Below, piece by piece: positions 5,443 to 13,326 of a stretch of DNA of 33,573 nucleotides. A model generated the notes under the pieces. That model had not been told where the DNA came from and ran no database searches. It worked only from the letters and a program-made list of their open reading frames with translations. Source of the stretch: a virus; the IMG/VR virus record IMGVR_UViG_3300020281_000009, positions 1 through 33,573 of that record; one strand, given 5' to 3'. How positions within the stretch are numbered: position 1 is the stretch's first letter; the number at the start of each line of letters is the position of its first letter. The position numbers were made by a program, and so were the translations under genes.

Positions 5443-6870
5443 ATGGGGGTAGGTCTAGAGATATATACCCCTTTTAATATTATGGAATTAGAAAAAACAT
5501 TACTAAAGCTAAGAAAAGACCCAGTCTTATTTGTAGAAACTGTTATAGGTGCTACCCCCCAAAAATGGCAAAAGGAAGCATTAAGGGCAGTTGCAAAAAA
5601 TGATCGGATAGCAATAAAGAGTGGGCATGGAGTAGGCAAAACTGCTTATTTAAGTTGGCTTACTTTGTGGTGGTTGTTAACCCACTATCCTTGTAAAGCA
5701 GCAGTTACAGCAAACACAGCGCATCAGTTAAGCGATGTATTGTGGACTGAAATTGATAAGTGGGCGAGGAAGTTGCCAAAGGGTTTTTATGATCAGCTTG
5801 AGATGAAAAGCGATAAGATTTCCCTTAAAGGGGTTCAGGATTCTTATGCTGTTGCTCGTACAAGTAGGCGAGAAAATCCTGAGGCTTTGCAGGGGTTTCA
5901 TAGTGAAAATATGTTGTTTATCTGTGAAGAGGCTTCAGGCATACCTGATGTTGTTTTTCAGGTAGGTGAGGGCAGCATGAGTACCAAAGGTGCTAAGACT
6001 GTCATGGCAGGTAATCCAACGAGAGCCGATGGGCATTTTTTTGATGCTTTTCATAGCATGAGGGACTCTTGGCATTGTATTACTGTATCGTGTAAGGAGT
6101 CTGACTCGGTAAATACTGGGTTCATTGATGAAATGTGTCGAAAATATGGCGAAGATAGTAATATTTTTCGTGTTAGGGTTTTAGGCGAGTTTCCTACTCA
6201 GTCGGATGATGTGTTGTTGCCCTTACATTTGGTTGAAAGTGCGACTAAAAGGTCGGTAGAGCCATCTCCTACGACTTCTGTTGTTTGGGGTATTGATCCT
6301 GCAAGAATGGGCGATGATCGGTCTTGTTTGGCAAAGAGAAAAGGTCAGGTGTTATTAGAGCCAGTTAAGTCTTGGTCTAAAAAAGATTTGATGGAGTTAG
6401 CAGGTATTATTGTTAATGAGTATGAGATCACAAGATGGGAAGATAGACCTGATCACATTTATGTTGATAGCATTGGTATTGGTGCAGGTCTTGCTGATCG
6501 TTTGGTGGAGCTTGATTTACCTGCTGTTGGGATTGCAGTTTCTGAAAGTCCCTCTATGAAAGAAAAATTTATGCGCTTGAGGGATGAGTTATATTGGAAT
6601 TGTAGGTCGTTTTTTGAGGGTAGGGATGTGCATATACCCAATGATGATGTATTGATTTCTGAGCTAACGAATATCAGGTATAAGTATTTGTCGACTGGTA
6701 AACTAAAGATTGAAAGCAAAGATGAGCTTAAAAGACGAGGTCAGAGAAGTCCTGATGTTGCTGATGCTTTTATTTTAACTTTTGCAGGTGATGGTGCGAT
6801 TGCTTCAGGTAGTGTTTCTAAATGGAGTACAAGGACAAGTTTGAAGCCTGATCTAAGATGGGTTGTATGA
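5443..6870 (+). CDS. terL: Terminase large subunit (ATPase/nuclease)
   Basis: About 475 residues. It powers DNA packaging into the prohead and cuts the concatemer. The Walker A motif SGHGVGKT lies about 60 residues from this start; a Walker B-like stretch is MLFICEEASG. The C-terminal RNase H-like nuclease shows WGIDPARMGDD, DSIGIGAG and RSPDVADAFIL, giving the acidic metal-binding set. The start is uncertain: a TTG at 5413 would include a run of nine C (5422-5430) encoding prolines, and ATGs at 5443 and 5482 are both possible; none has a good Shine-Dalgarno. Homologous terminases typically begin shortly before the DPxxFV segment, so 5443 or 5482 is favoured. Confidence 0.93.
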   Translation: MGVGLEIYTPFNIMELEKTLLKLRKDPVLFVETVIGATPQKWQKEALRAVAKNDRIAIKSGHGVGKTAYLSWLTLWWLLTHYPCKAAVTANTAHQLSDVLWTEIDKWARKLPKGFYDQLEMKSDKISLKGVQDSYAVARTSRRENPEALQGFHSENMLFICEEASGIPDVVFQVGEGSMSTKGAKTVMAGNPTRADGHFFDAFHSMRDSWHCITVSCKESDSVNTGFIDEMCRKYGEDSNIFRVRVLGEFPTQSDDVLLPLHLVESATKRSVEPSPTTSVVWGIDPARMGDDRSCLAKRKGQVLLEPVKSWSKKDLMELAGIIVNEYEITRWEDRPDHIYVDSIGIGAGLADRLVELDLPAVGIAVSESPSMKEKFMRLRDELYWNCRSFFEGRDVHIPNDDVLISELTNIRYKYLSTGKLKIESKDELKRRGQRSPDVADAFILTFAGDGAIASGSVSKWSTRTSLKPDLRWVV

Positions 6871-7109
6871 GTAATATCATTGAGTTTCCCAAGAGGAATA
6901 AGCAAGAGCTTGATTGTGATGCAGCTATTGATTGTTTGTTTGAGCAAATGGCACTTATACAAGCCAATCATCAGATTGACTGGATTGAGATGATGCAGAT
7001 TTGTATGGTTGGTATGGCAAAATCTGCTGTAAATGCAGGGATATCTAAAGAAAGATTCCTAGATTATTGCAGAAATATTGAGATTGAGGAAGTTTATGAA
7101 AGCGAGTGA
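6867..7109 (+). CDS. Conserved phage hypothetical protein, 80 aa
   Basis: The ATG at 6867 overlaps the TGA of terL (ATGA), so translation is probably coupled; an ATG three codons earlier is possible. The N-terminus reads MSNIIEFPKRN, followed by an acidic helical segment with several methionines (IDWIEMMQICMVGMAKSAV). No catalytic or metal motif is visible. Small acidic proteins starting with a similar NIIEFP segment are common in phage and bacterial genomes; function is unknown. It leads the cluster of small genes between terminase and portal. Confidence 0.7.
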   Translation: MSNIIEFPKRNKQELDCDAAIDCLFEQMALIQANHQIDWIEMMQICMVGMAKSAVNAGISKERFLDYCRNIEIEEVYESE

Positions 7110-7386
7110 TGTAAAGAGAACACCCTCAGGAAGATTATCTTATCGTGGTGAGACTTTTTCAGGTTTTAATAAGCCTAAAAGGTCGGTCAAAGGTAATAAA
7201 AAAAGTGCTGTCCTAGCTAAAAAGGGCGATGAAGTTAAGTTAGTTCGTTTTGGCGATGCCAATATGAGTATAAAAAAAAACAACCCTGCTAGAAAAAGTA
7301 ATTATTGCTCAAGATCAAGTGGTATCAAGGGCGCTAAAGATAAATTTTCAGCTAATTACTGGTCTAGAAGGGCATGGAACTGTTAA
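7096..7386 (+). CDS. DUF6321-like basic protein, 96 aa
   Basis: A strongly basic protein. The segment SAVLAKKGDEVKLVRFGD followed by a KSNYCSRSSGIKG stretch and SANYWSRRAW resembles the phage DUF6321 family (xAVLAKxGDKxKxxRxG ... SAxYWxR). The ATG at 7096 has AGGA 5 nt upstream and overlaps the preceding gene by 14 nt; a TTG at 7078 is less likely. The family is repeatedly found near phage terminase and portal genes, with no known function. Basic charge and position suggest a minor virion or DNA-associated protein. Confidence 0.7.
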   Translation: MKASDVKRTPSGRLSYRGETFSGFNKPKRSVKGNKKSAVLAKKGDEVKLVRFGDANMSIKKNNPARKSNYCSRSSGIKGAKDKFSANYWSRRAWNC

Positions 7387-7397
7387 AGGAGTTTTAA

Positions 7398-7547
7398 ATG
7401 GCTAAAAAAGCAAAAATTTTAGATAAAGATTTAAAAGTAGAAGTAAAAGCTGAGGCTGAGGTCAAAAAGTCTGAGCCTAAAGGCATGAATTATGATGCTA
7501 TGTCCCCAAAGCAAAGAAGGGAATATGATTTAGCTAATAAAAAATGA
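7398..7547 (+). CDS. Small charged protein, 49 aa
   Basis: The ATG at 7398 is preceded by AAAGGAG at 6-nt spacing. The product is highly charged, with alternating lysine and glutamate (KVEVKAEAEVKKSEPKG) followed by NYDAMSPKQRREYDLANKK, a segment that recalls small phage proteins beside DUF6321. It ends in ATGA shared with the next gene, supporting a real coupled operon member. No function is recognised. Confidence 0.68.
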   Translation: MAKKAKILDKDLKVEVKAEAEVKKSEPKGMNYDAMSPKQRREYDLANKK

Positions 7548-7717
7548 TTGTTTTTTCTTATTTAAGAAATCCAAAAAAATTAATTTTTAAAAAATGCAGA
7601 CCTTGTGTAACCCACAAACTGTGCAAACTAGAGAGACGATGCCAAGCATTAGATTTTGAAGGAGATGAAAATGTATCATGGAAACAAGAAAAAAGGCTCA
7701 AAAAAAACAAAGCCTAA
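7544..7717 (+). CDS. Small cysteine-containing basic protein, 57 aa
   Basis: Starts at the ATG overlapping the preceding TGA (ATGA). It contains four cysteines in a short span, C18-RP-C21-...-C27-...-C33, in a basic context, suggesting a small zinc-binding fold or disulfides. The C-terminus is lysine-rich and overlaps the next gene in another frame. Overlap architecture supports expression; no family is recognised. Confidence 0.55.
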   Translation: MIVFSYLRNPKKLIFKKCRPCVTHKLCKLERRCQALDFEGDENVSWKQEKRLKKNKA

Positions 7718-7748
7718 AAATAAGAAAAAGCCGATGAAGAAGAAATAA
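7671..7748 (+). CDS. Lysine-rich peptide, 25 aa
   Basis: The ATG at 7671 has AAGGAG at about 7-nt spacing; another ATG two codons upstream touches the Shine-Dalgarno and is less likely. The peptide is MYHGNKKKGSKKTK followed by more lysines, over half basic residues. The stop overlaps the next start (TAATG). Such tiny poly-lysine peptides occur at this position in other marine podovirus-like genomes, as I recall them. A DNA-condensing or packaging-associated role is inferred only from charge. Confidence 0.5.
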   Translation: MYHGNKKKGSKKTKPKNKKKPMKKK

Positions 7749-7876
7749 TGCCTTTTTCTAAGTACTCAAAAAAGCAGAAAAAATTAGCAAGAGTTGCGCC
7801 TCCAAGAAATGCAATTACTGCTGCTGATTTTAAAAAGCTAAAGAAAAAGAAGAAAAAGAAAAGTGCCAAAGTTTAA
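7748..7876 (+). CDS. Small basic phage protein, 42 aa
   Basis: Begins MPFSKYSKKQKKLARVAPPR, continues NAITAADFKKLKK and ends in a lysine run. The pattern SKKQKKIA-xxAPPRNxITxADFxxL is one I associate with a conserved small protein found next to phage portal genes. The start overlaps the upstream stop (TAATG), and the 3' end overlaps the next gene by 14 nt. Function unknown; probably translated in series with its neighbours. Confidence 0.6.
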   Translation: MPFSKYSKKQKKLARVAPPRNAITAADFKKLKKKKKKKSAKV

Positions 7877-8087
7877 GACAGTCCCCAAAACAAAAAGGGG
7901 AGTACCGAAAAAATATGTTAGAGGTGCTAAAAATCCAAAGAAAAAAGAGTCTGAGATTATTAGTACAGCAAAAAAATATAAACGAGGCGAGTTTATTGAC
8001 ATCCCCTCAATAATTAAATCAAGGGTAGCACAAGATGGTCGCAAGAAAACCACTAAGCGAAAAAGTAAAAAAAGCTCTAAAAAATAA
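7863..8087 (+). CDS. Small basic phage protein, 74 aa
   Basis: Starts at GTG 7863 inside the end of the previous gene. The core reads GVPKKYVRGAKNPKKKESEI, then TAKKYKRGEFIDIPSIIKSR, then a lysine/serine tail. It is related by eye to small conserved phage proteins with GVPKKYxxGLK and a KxxSR ending. Very basic. The 3' end overlaps the next gene in another frame by about 53 nt. No function is known. Confidence 0.62.
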   Translation: MPKFKTVPKTKRGVPKKYVRGAKNPKKKESEIISTAKKYKRGEFIDIPSIIKSRVAQDGRKKTTKRKSKKSSKK

Positions 8088-8292
8088 AGCTGATAAATCA
8101 AGGTTTTTTCAAGGTGAGCTAACTGAGGTGTATCGTAAAGGACAAGGTGCATACTTAGGGAGTGGATCAAAAAATGTAAGTATGAATGCTTGGGCAATGG
8201 GTAGGGTTAACTCTTATATGACTGGCAAAGGTGGTGCAAGGAAAGCCGATGCAGCCATTTATAAAAAATATCAAAAAAGAAGGTCGAAATAA
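8035..8292 (+). CDS. DUF5824-like small protein, 85 aa
   Basis: The sequence resembles the phage DUF5824 family: a basic helical start (SEKVKKALKNKADKS), a GELTEVYRKGQGAYLGSGSK segment, then NAWAMGRVNSYMTGKGGARKADAA. The AMxRVNSfxxGKGxxxKAD pattern is the characteristic part. It ends 2 nt before the portal start and probably belongs to the packaging/head operon. Function unknown. Confidence 0.68.
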   Translation: MVARKPLSEKVKKALKNKADKSRFFQGELTEVYRKGQGAYLGSGSKNVSMNAWAMGRVNSYMTGKGGARKADAAIYKKYQKRRSK

Positions 8293-8294
8293 TA

Positions 8295-10352
8295 ATGGCA
8301 GAAATGAATGAAGAACAATTAGCCAATATTGTATCTAGTGAAATAACAGACAGTCTAAATCACTTTGATAGTGAATATGCTGCTGATCGTCTCAGGGCGA
8401 TGGATATGTATTTAGGCGAACCTCTTGGGAATGAGATAGATGGAAGATCCCAAGTTGTTTTGACTGAGGTTGCTGATTGTGTTGATCAAATAATGCCCTC
8501 TTTGATGAGGATCTTTACTGCAAGTGACAAATATGTGCGATTTTCCCCTAGAACAGCAGAAGATGTCGAGAGGGCAGATACAATCACAGATTTTGTGAAT
8601 TATATAATTAATTCAGATAATGATGGTTATAAAATATTTTATCAATGGTTCAAGGATGCTTTGTTGTTTAGACTTGGCATTGTAAAATATTATTATGATG
8701 AGACAACTGTTGTTCAAGAGAAAGAATATGAAAACCTTACTGAAGAAGAAATAACGCTTTTATTGCAAAACCCTGATATTGAGATAATAAGTAGGGAAGA
8801 AAATTTTGGTGAGGAATTTACTTCTCAGAATGAAGTTGTTGAGGTTGTGCAGAGTTACAATCTTAAAGTTAAGGTCAGAAAAAAAAGTGGCAAAGTAAGA
8901 ATTGATAATGTGCCACCTGAGGAATTTTTAGTAAATAAAAAAGCTAAATCATTAGAAGATGCTTATTTTATAGCGCACAGAACATCAATGACAGTATCTG
9001 ATCTTGTTTCGTTAGGGTATGACAGAGAAGAGATTGAGGCTTATGTTGGGTATGAGGATCTTGATCGTCAGGAAGAAGTATCAAAAAGATTTGGTGATTT
9101 AGAAAATAATAATCAAAGTGAACCTGCTGATCCAACTCAGAAAGAAGTGCCAGTCTATGATTGTGTTATTAAATGCGATTATGATGGAGATGGTGTTGCT
9201 GAATTGAGAAGGGTGTTAGCTATTGGAGCTAATGGTGATAAAATACTTGAAAATGAGATAACAGATTATATACCTTTTGCTGTCGTAACACCAATAATCA
9301 TGCCACATAGATTGATCGGCAGGTCTATTTTTGATCTTACACAAGATTTACAAGTAATAAAATCAACTTTGATGAGACAATATTTAGACAGCACTTACTT
9401 GTCAGTTATGCCAAAGATTGTAGCAGTTGAGGGTCAGGTTAATTTAGATGATTTAATGAATGCAACAGCAGGATCTGTTATTAGAACAAGACAAGCAGGG
9501 GCAGTTCAGCCTTTATCAACTGGTGGTGTAGGTGGTGAAATATTACCACTTTTAAAAAATCTTGACGATATTAAAGAAAACAGAACTGGTATGAGTAAGG
9601 CTTCTATGGGTTTAGATGCCAATGCTTTGCAAAGTTCAACAGCATCAGCAGTATCAGCTACAGTTCAAGGCGCACAACAAAAAATTGAAAGTTATGCAAG
9701 AACAATAGCCGAAACTGGTGTCAAAGATTTATTTAAAGGCATTTTACATCTTGTAACAGCACATCAGCAAGGCGCTAGAGTTGTCAGGCTTAGAAATGAG
9801 TTTGTATCAATAGATCCAAGAGAGGGTGACTCTGAGTTTGATGTTCATGTTAATGTAGGTTTAGGCACAGCAGATGATCAGCAGAAAATATCCTTTTTAA
9901 CAAACATAGCTTCAAAGCAAGAACAAATACTACAATCATTAGGAGCAGAGAATGCAATTTGCGATATTTCACAATATTCAAAAACTTTACGAGAGATTGC
10001 TGAAATTGGTGGTTTCAAAGATACCGATTCTTTCTTCAACAGTCCCACAGAAGTTAGAAGAAAAATTGAAGAAGCTAGAGCAAGAGCAGAAGCGCAAGCG
10101 CAAAACCAAGAAAACCCTGCGCTGACACTTGAGTTACAAAAGGCTCAGGCTGATATAGAGGCAAAACAACTTAAATTACAAGCTGATATTCAGTTGGCAA
10201 GAGAGAAGGCTTTAGCAGATATACAACTTGAAAAAGAAAAGATGATGGCTGAGATAGAACTCAGGAGACAAGAGCTACAAGCAGAGGCTCAGTTAAGGGT
10301 AGTGAAGAGTGTAACAGATGGACAAATCTCAACAAACCTCCCTAGAAACTAG
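8295..10352 (+). CDS. Portal protein, P22-type
   Basis: A 685-residue protein that forms the dodecameric vertex through which DNA enters and leaves the capsid. N-terminal segments such as GRSQVVLTEVADCVDQIMPS and LMRIFTASDKYVRF are characteristic of P22-like portals, followed by the wing/stem region and ITDYIPFAVVTPIIMPH. From about 595 the C-terminus is a long coiled coil with repeated ADIQLxxEK units, likely a barrel-like extension. It is immediately downstream of the small-gene cluster and followed by the acyltransferase, which overlaps it by 35 nt. Confidence 0.9.
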   Translation: MAEMNEEQLANIVSSEITDSLNHFDSEYAADRLRAMDMYLGEPLGNEIDGRSQVVLTEVADCVDQIMPSLMRIFTASDKYVRFSPRTAEDVERADTITDFVNYIINSDNDGYKIFYQWFKDALLFRLGIVKYYYDETTVVQEKEYENLTEEEITLLLQNPDIEIISREENFGEEFTSQNEVVEVVQSYNLKVKVRKKSGKVRIDNVPPEEFLVNKKAKSLEDAYFIAHRTSMTVSDLVSLGYDREEIEAYVGYEDLDRQEEVSKRFGDLENNNQSEPADPTQKEVPVYDCVIKCDYDGDGVAELRRVLAIGANGDKILENEITDYIPFAVVTPIIMPHRLIGRSIFDLTQDLQVIKSTLMRQYLDSTYLSVMPKIVAVEGQVNLDDLMNATAGSVIRTRQAGAVQPLSTGGVGGEILPLLKNLDDIKENRTGMSKASMGLDANALQSSTASAVSATVQGAQQKIESYARTIAETGVKDLFKGILHLVTAHQQGARVVRLRNEFVSIDPREGDSEFDVHVNVGLGTADDQQKISFLTNIASKQEQILQSLGAENAICDISQYSKTLREIAEIGGFKDTDSFFNSPTEVRRKIEEARARAEAQAQNQENPALTLELQKAQADIEAKQLKLQADIQLAREKALADIQLEKEKMMAEIELRRQELQAEAQLRVVKSVTDGQISTNLPRN

Positions 10353-10758
10353 AAACTTTTTTGGGGATATCATGTCCTTAGTGGCATTGAGTTCATTTCA
10401 CGATAAGTGGACTATGGAAAAAATAAAAAGAGTTTTTGTACCACCTTTAAAATGTGGACAGTTTCGATTGTTTTATCAAAGCTCTGTGCCTAATGGCTTT
10501 TGTTGTTGGGCATGGGTTAGTGATGAAATATTGAATTTACTACAAAACAAAAATTATAAATTACAACCTCAGGATTGGCAGTCAGGAAAAAATTTATGGT
10601 TGGCAGAGTTTATAGCGCCAAATGGCAATACAAGAGAAATCGTAAGAAACATGAGAAGATTTGTCTTGAGCCATTATGGAGAAAATATAAAAGGACAATG
10701 GTTTAGACCAACAAAAAACAAACAAGGTTTTGCCATGTCAGGTAAGAAAGTAGCATAG
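10318..10758 (+). CDS. HlyC-like toxin-activating lysine acyltransferase
   Basis: A 146-residue member of the RTX-toxin acyltransferase (HlyC) family, which moves a fatty acyl group from acyl-ACP to lysines of a partner protein. Visible family features are FGDIMSLVALSSFH with the catalytic-type His in SSFHDKW, GQFRLFY, P-x-GFCCWAWVSDE, DWQSGKNLWLAEFIAP and a C-terminal RxFxxxxY. In HlyC an aspartate precedes the WxAPFG segment; here the matching stretch is L-A-E-F-I-A-P-N-G. The long start at 10318 is kept because the family match begins before the ATG at 10372, which nevertheless has GGGGA upstream. It lies between portal and a repeat-containing protein, with no RTX toxin anywhere in the genome. 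Confidence 0.82.
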   Translation: MDKSQQTSLETRNFFGDIMSLVALSSFHDKWTMEKIKRVFVPPLKCGQFRLFYQSSVPNGFCCWAWVSDEILNLLQNKNYKLQPQDWQSGKNLWLAEFIAPNGNTREIVRNMRRFVLSHYGENIKGQWFRPTKNKQGFAMSGKKVA

Positions 10759-10766
10759 GAGCAATT

Positions 10767-12071
10767 ATGGGCGAAAGCGCAGATAATGGTTCAGCAGAAG
10801 AAGAACAAGGTATAGCAGGTGAATTAGATCGTAGCGATGTTGTCAATGTAAGCAACATTACTAATGATCCTAATTATGATGCTCAGTTTACTGCTGATAA
10901 TTTAGAGGATAGATTTGGTGAAGGAACTGCACAAAATTTTATGTCCCCTGAAAACTTTGCACAGACAACTCAAGGGGGTGCATCAGATCCTTTTGCTTTA
11001 GATGATGGGTTTTACAATAATGTAACTTCTGCTTTTTCAGGAGGTGCGCCTTTAGGTGTTGCATCTCCTAATGCTGTGGTTAATGTTCAAGAATTACCAA
11101 GTCTAACTTCTAACAACATTAGTTTTGGTCAGGCTCAAACAACTGATCAAATTTATCCTGATGCAATATTAAGGTTGCCTGAAATTAGAAATAATGTTGT
11201 TAATAATACTGTTTATCCTGATGCTATATTACGATTACCTGAAATAAGAAATGAAAATGTAGATAGTAAAAAAGAAGAAGAAGATTTAGCAACTTTAGCA
11301 GCACAACAAGCATTTTCAGGCGCTCAGGTTGATGATTTTGAACGAGCTAATTTAGGAACATTACCGACTCCAAATATACCTGATATATCAGGTGATATAC
11401 CACGAGCAGGTAATTTGCCAACATTAGACACAGATGCAAGTGATTTTAACTTTTCAGGAAGTAATGCTGCACAAGCTTTAAGAGATAGAGCAAGACCTAC
11501 AAGTGGTTTATTGCCTCTTGTGGATTTAGTTTTAGGTTTTCCTGCAAGAAGAGAACTTGGAAGATTAGATCAAGGCTTTGTGCCAACTTTTGATGATGAT
11601 GGTAACATAAGTGGCACACAAAATATAAGTTTTGGCTCAAATCAAACTGAAGGCTTATTAGGTCAAAACCCTGATCTTACAAATATATTTCAAGGTGTTC
11701 AAGGTATGCAGACACCGACAAATGTTCAAACAGATGACAATGGCAATCAGACTGTGCCACCAGTAACTAATCCGATGACTGGTATTACAAAATGTCCTGA
11801 AGGTTATAAGTTTGATGAGGATCTTCAGGCTTGTCGTGTAGATACTGGATCAAGTGGAGAAAGTGATGAGCCATTAGTTGCATCAGGAGATAAATTTTTT
11901 AGAAGATCATTGTTAGATACTGCACCAAGTAATCTGCCATCAGGGTTTGATTTTGATGCAGCTAATAAACAATTTACATCAAGATTTGCTTTAAACCCAA
12001 GTTTATTTAATAGACCACCTCAAACTGTGGGTTTTACACCTTTTAGTAGTTTTAGACCATTTAACACATGA
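10767..12071 (+). CDS. Unrecognised low-complexity virion-region protein, 434 aa
   Basis: An acidic, Asn/Gly/Pro-rich protein with little predicted globular character. Residues about 130-165 contain a tandem duplication, YPDAILRLPEIRN, twice with a short linker. Around residue 330 a CPEGYKFDEDLQACR segment with paired cysteines suggests one small folded unit. The C-terminus is rich in F, P and S. It starts 8 nt after the acyltransferase stop, with AGGAG upstream, and overlaps the next start by 4 nt (ATGA). Position before the scaffold suggests a virion or assembly protein. It has few lysines, so it is not an obvious acylation target. No family recognised. Confidence 0.72.
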   Translation: MGESADNGSAEEEQGIAGELDRSDVVNVSNITNDPNYDAQFTADNLEDRFGEGTAQNFMSPENFAQTTQGGASDPFALDDGFYNNVTSAFSGGAPLGVASPNAVVNVQELPSLTSNNISFGQAQTTDQIYPDAILRLPEIRNNVVNNTVYPDAILRLPEIRNENVDSKKEEEDLATLAAQQAFSGAQVDDFERANLGTLPTPNIPDISGDIPRAGNLPTLDTDASDFNFSGSNAAQALRDRARPTSGLLPLVDLVLGFPARRELGRLDQGFVPTFDDDGNISGTQNISFGSNQTEGLLGQNPDLTNIFQGVQGMQTPTNVQTDDNGNQTVPPVTNPMTGITKCPEGYKFDEDLQACRVDTGSSGESDEPLVASGDKFFRRSLLDTAPSNLPSGFDFDAANKQFTSRFALNPSLFNRPPQTVGFTPFSSFRPFNT

Positions 12072-12337
12072 ACGAAGGTAAATTAACATCAGAGATGGAA
12101 AGAGGTCATAAAGCAGACCTTTTGATGAAAAACGAATTATTACAAGAGGCATTTCAAACTCTTGAAAACGAATTTACAACTGCTTGGAAACAGACAACAC
12201 ATGATCAGGTTGTCGAAAGAGATCGGTTGTATAATCTTTGCCAAGCCTTAGACAGTTTGAAGTCATACCTAGCTAGTGTGGCTCAAAATGGGAGGATGGC
12301 AGAAAATCAACTTAACCAAATGAGAGGTAAAAAATGA
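12068..12337 (+). CDS. Small conserved phage helical protein, 89 aa
   Basis: ATGA overlap with the upstream gene. It is all-helical by composition: ERGHKADLLMKNELLQEAF, LENEFTTAWKQTTHDQVVER, then LYNLCQALDSLKSYL. I recognise the pattern (ERGxKAxxLLxNxxxxEAFxxLExExxxAW) from small proteins encoded upstream of scaffold genes in many phages. Likely a head-assembly accessory protein; function not established. It ends 4 nt into the scaffold start (ATGA). Confidence 0.7.
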   Translation: MNEGKLTSEMERGHKADLLMKNELLQEAFQTLENEFTTAWKQTTHDQVVERDRLYNLCQALDSLKSYLASVAQNGRMAENQLNQMRGKK

Positions 12338-13317
12338 GTGTAGACTCGCAAGAGAGCAATCAAAATATAAGTATTTTAGAAGCAACAAATGAGGTTTTAA
12401 AAGCAACCCAAGAGGCAGAGCCGAATGAAACTCAGGAAGTAGCAGAAGAAAATACTGAAACACAAGAAACTGAGGAACAAACAGAAACCGAGCAGACAGA
12501 ATTAAATGCTGAAACTAGCGAGGTTGAAGAAGAAGCCGAAGCGCAGGAAGAGCCGACTGACGAGGTAGAAGAGGAGACAGAAGCAGCAGAACCAACTTTC
12601 TCTGTGAAAGTGGATGGTGAAGTTGTTGAAGTCACCTTAGACGAACTCAAAAGAGGTTATTCAGGTGAAAAAACATTCCATAAAAGAATGAATAAAGTGC
12701 ATCAAGAAAGACAAGCTGTTGAACAAGAGGCTAAAAATTATAGAGAAACTCGTGATCAATATGCACAAGGCTTGGCGCAAGTTAAACAACTTTTACAGAG
12801 GCAAGAGCCAAACTGGAATAAGTTAAAATCGGAAATGAGTCCTGAACAGTATGCTACAGCAGTTGCAGATTATCAGGTGCAACAAAGCAATCTAAAAAAA
12901 ATAGAAGAGCAAGAGAAGCAAATTCAACAAGAGCAACAAAGAGAGGCAACAGTAACATGGCAAAACTATGTTCAAGGTGAAGCCAAACTCTTACTTGATA
13001 AATATCCTGATTGGAATAAAGAAAAACAAAATCAGGTTGTTGAGTATGCAAGAGACTTAGGTTTTTCAGATGAAGAAATAGGTGCAGCAGCAGATCACAG
13101 AATGATCCAAGCTATCTATGAAGCATCTCGATTTGCCAAAATTAAAGAAAAAACACCTGAGGTAAAAAAGAAAATTAAATCTGCACCGAAGGCTACTAAA
13201 TCAGGAATGCCAAAAACCAAAAAAGAAATAATCAATAATCAAAGAGCAAAACTGCAAGAGACTTTTAGGAAAGCTCCTACAAGACAAGGAGCAGTTGAGC
13301 TTTTATTAAATAGATAA
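12334..13317 (+). CDS. Scaffold protein
   Basis: A 327-residue protein immediately upstream of the major capsid gene. The N-terminal about 95 residues are almost entirely Glu/Thr/Gln low-complexity sequence; the middle (about 120-220) is a coiled-coil region rich in Q, E and K; the C-terminus is basic (KKKIKSAPKATKSGMPKTKK). Acidic start, central coiled coil and basic capsid-binding tail are typical of internal scaffolds that shape the prohead and then leave. The FSVKVDGEVVEVTLDELKRG segment at about 88 is a recurrent phage scaffold feature. Confidence 0.82.
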   Translation: MSVDSQESNQNISILEATNEVLKATQEAEPNETQEVAEENTETQETEEQTETEQTELNAETSEVEEEAEAQEEPTDEVEEETEAAEPTFSVKVDGEVVEVTLDELKRGYSGEKTFHKRMNKVHQERQAVEQEAKNYRETRDQYAQGLAQVKQLLQRQEPNWNKLKSEMSPEQYATAVADYQVQQSNLKKIEEQEKQIQQEQQREATVTWQNYVQGEAKLLLDKYPDWNKEKQNQVVEYARDLGFSDEEIGAAADHRMIQAIYEASRFAKIKEKTPEVKKKIKSAPKATKSGMPKTKKEIINNQRAKLQETFRKAPTRQGAVELLLNR

Positions 13318-13326
13318 GGAATAGTT

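Noticed and set aside
10318-12071. RTX toxin operon (acyltransferase plus toxin)
   Set aside because: The downstream protein has no GGxGxDxxx calcium-binding repeats and no secretion signal.
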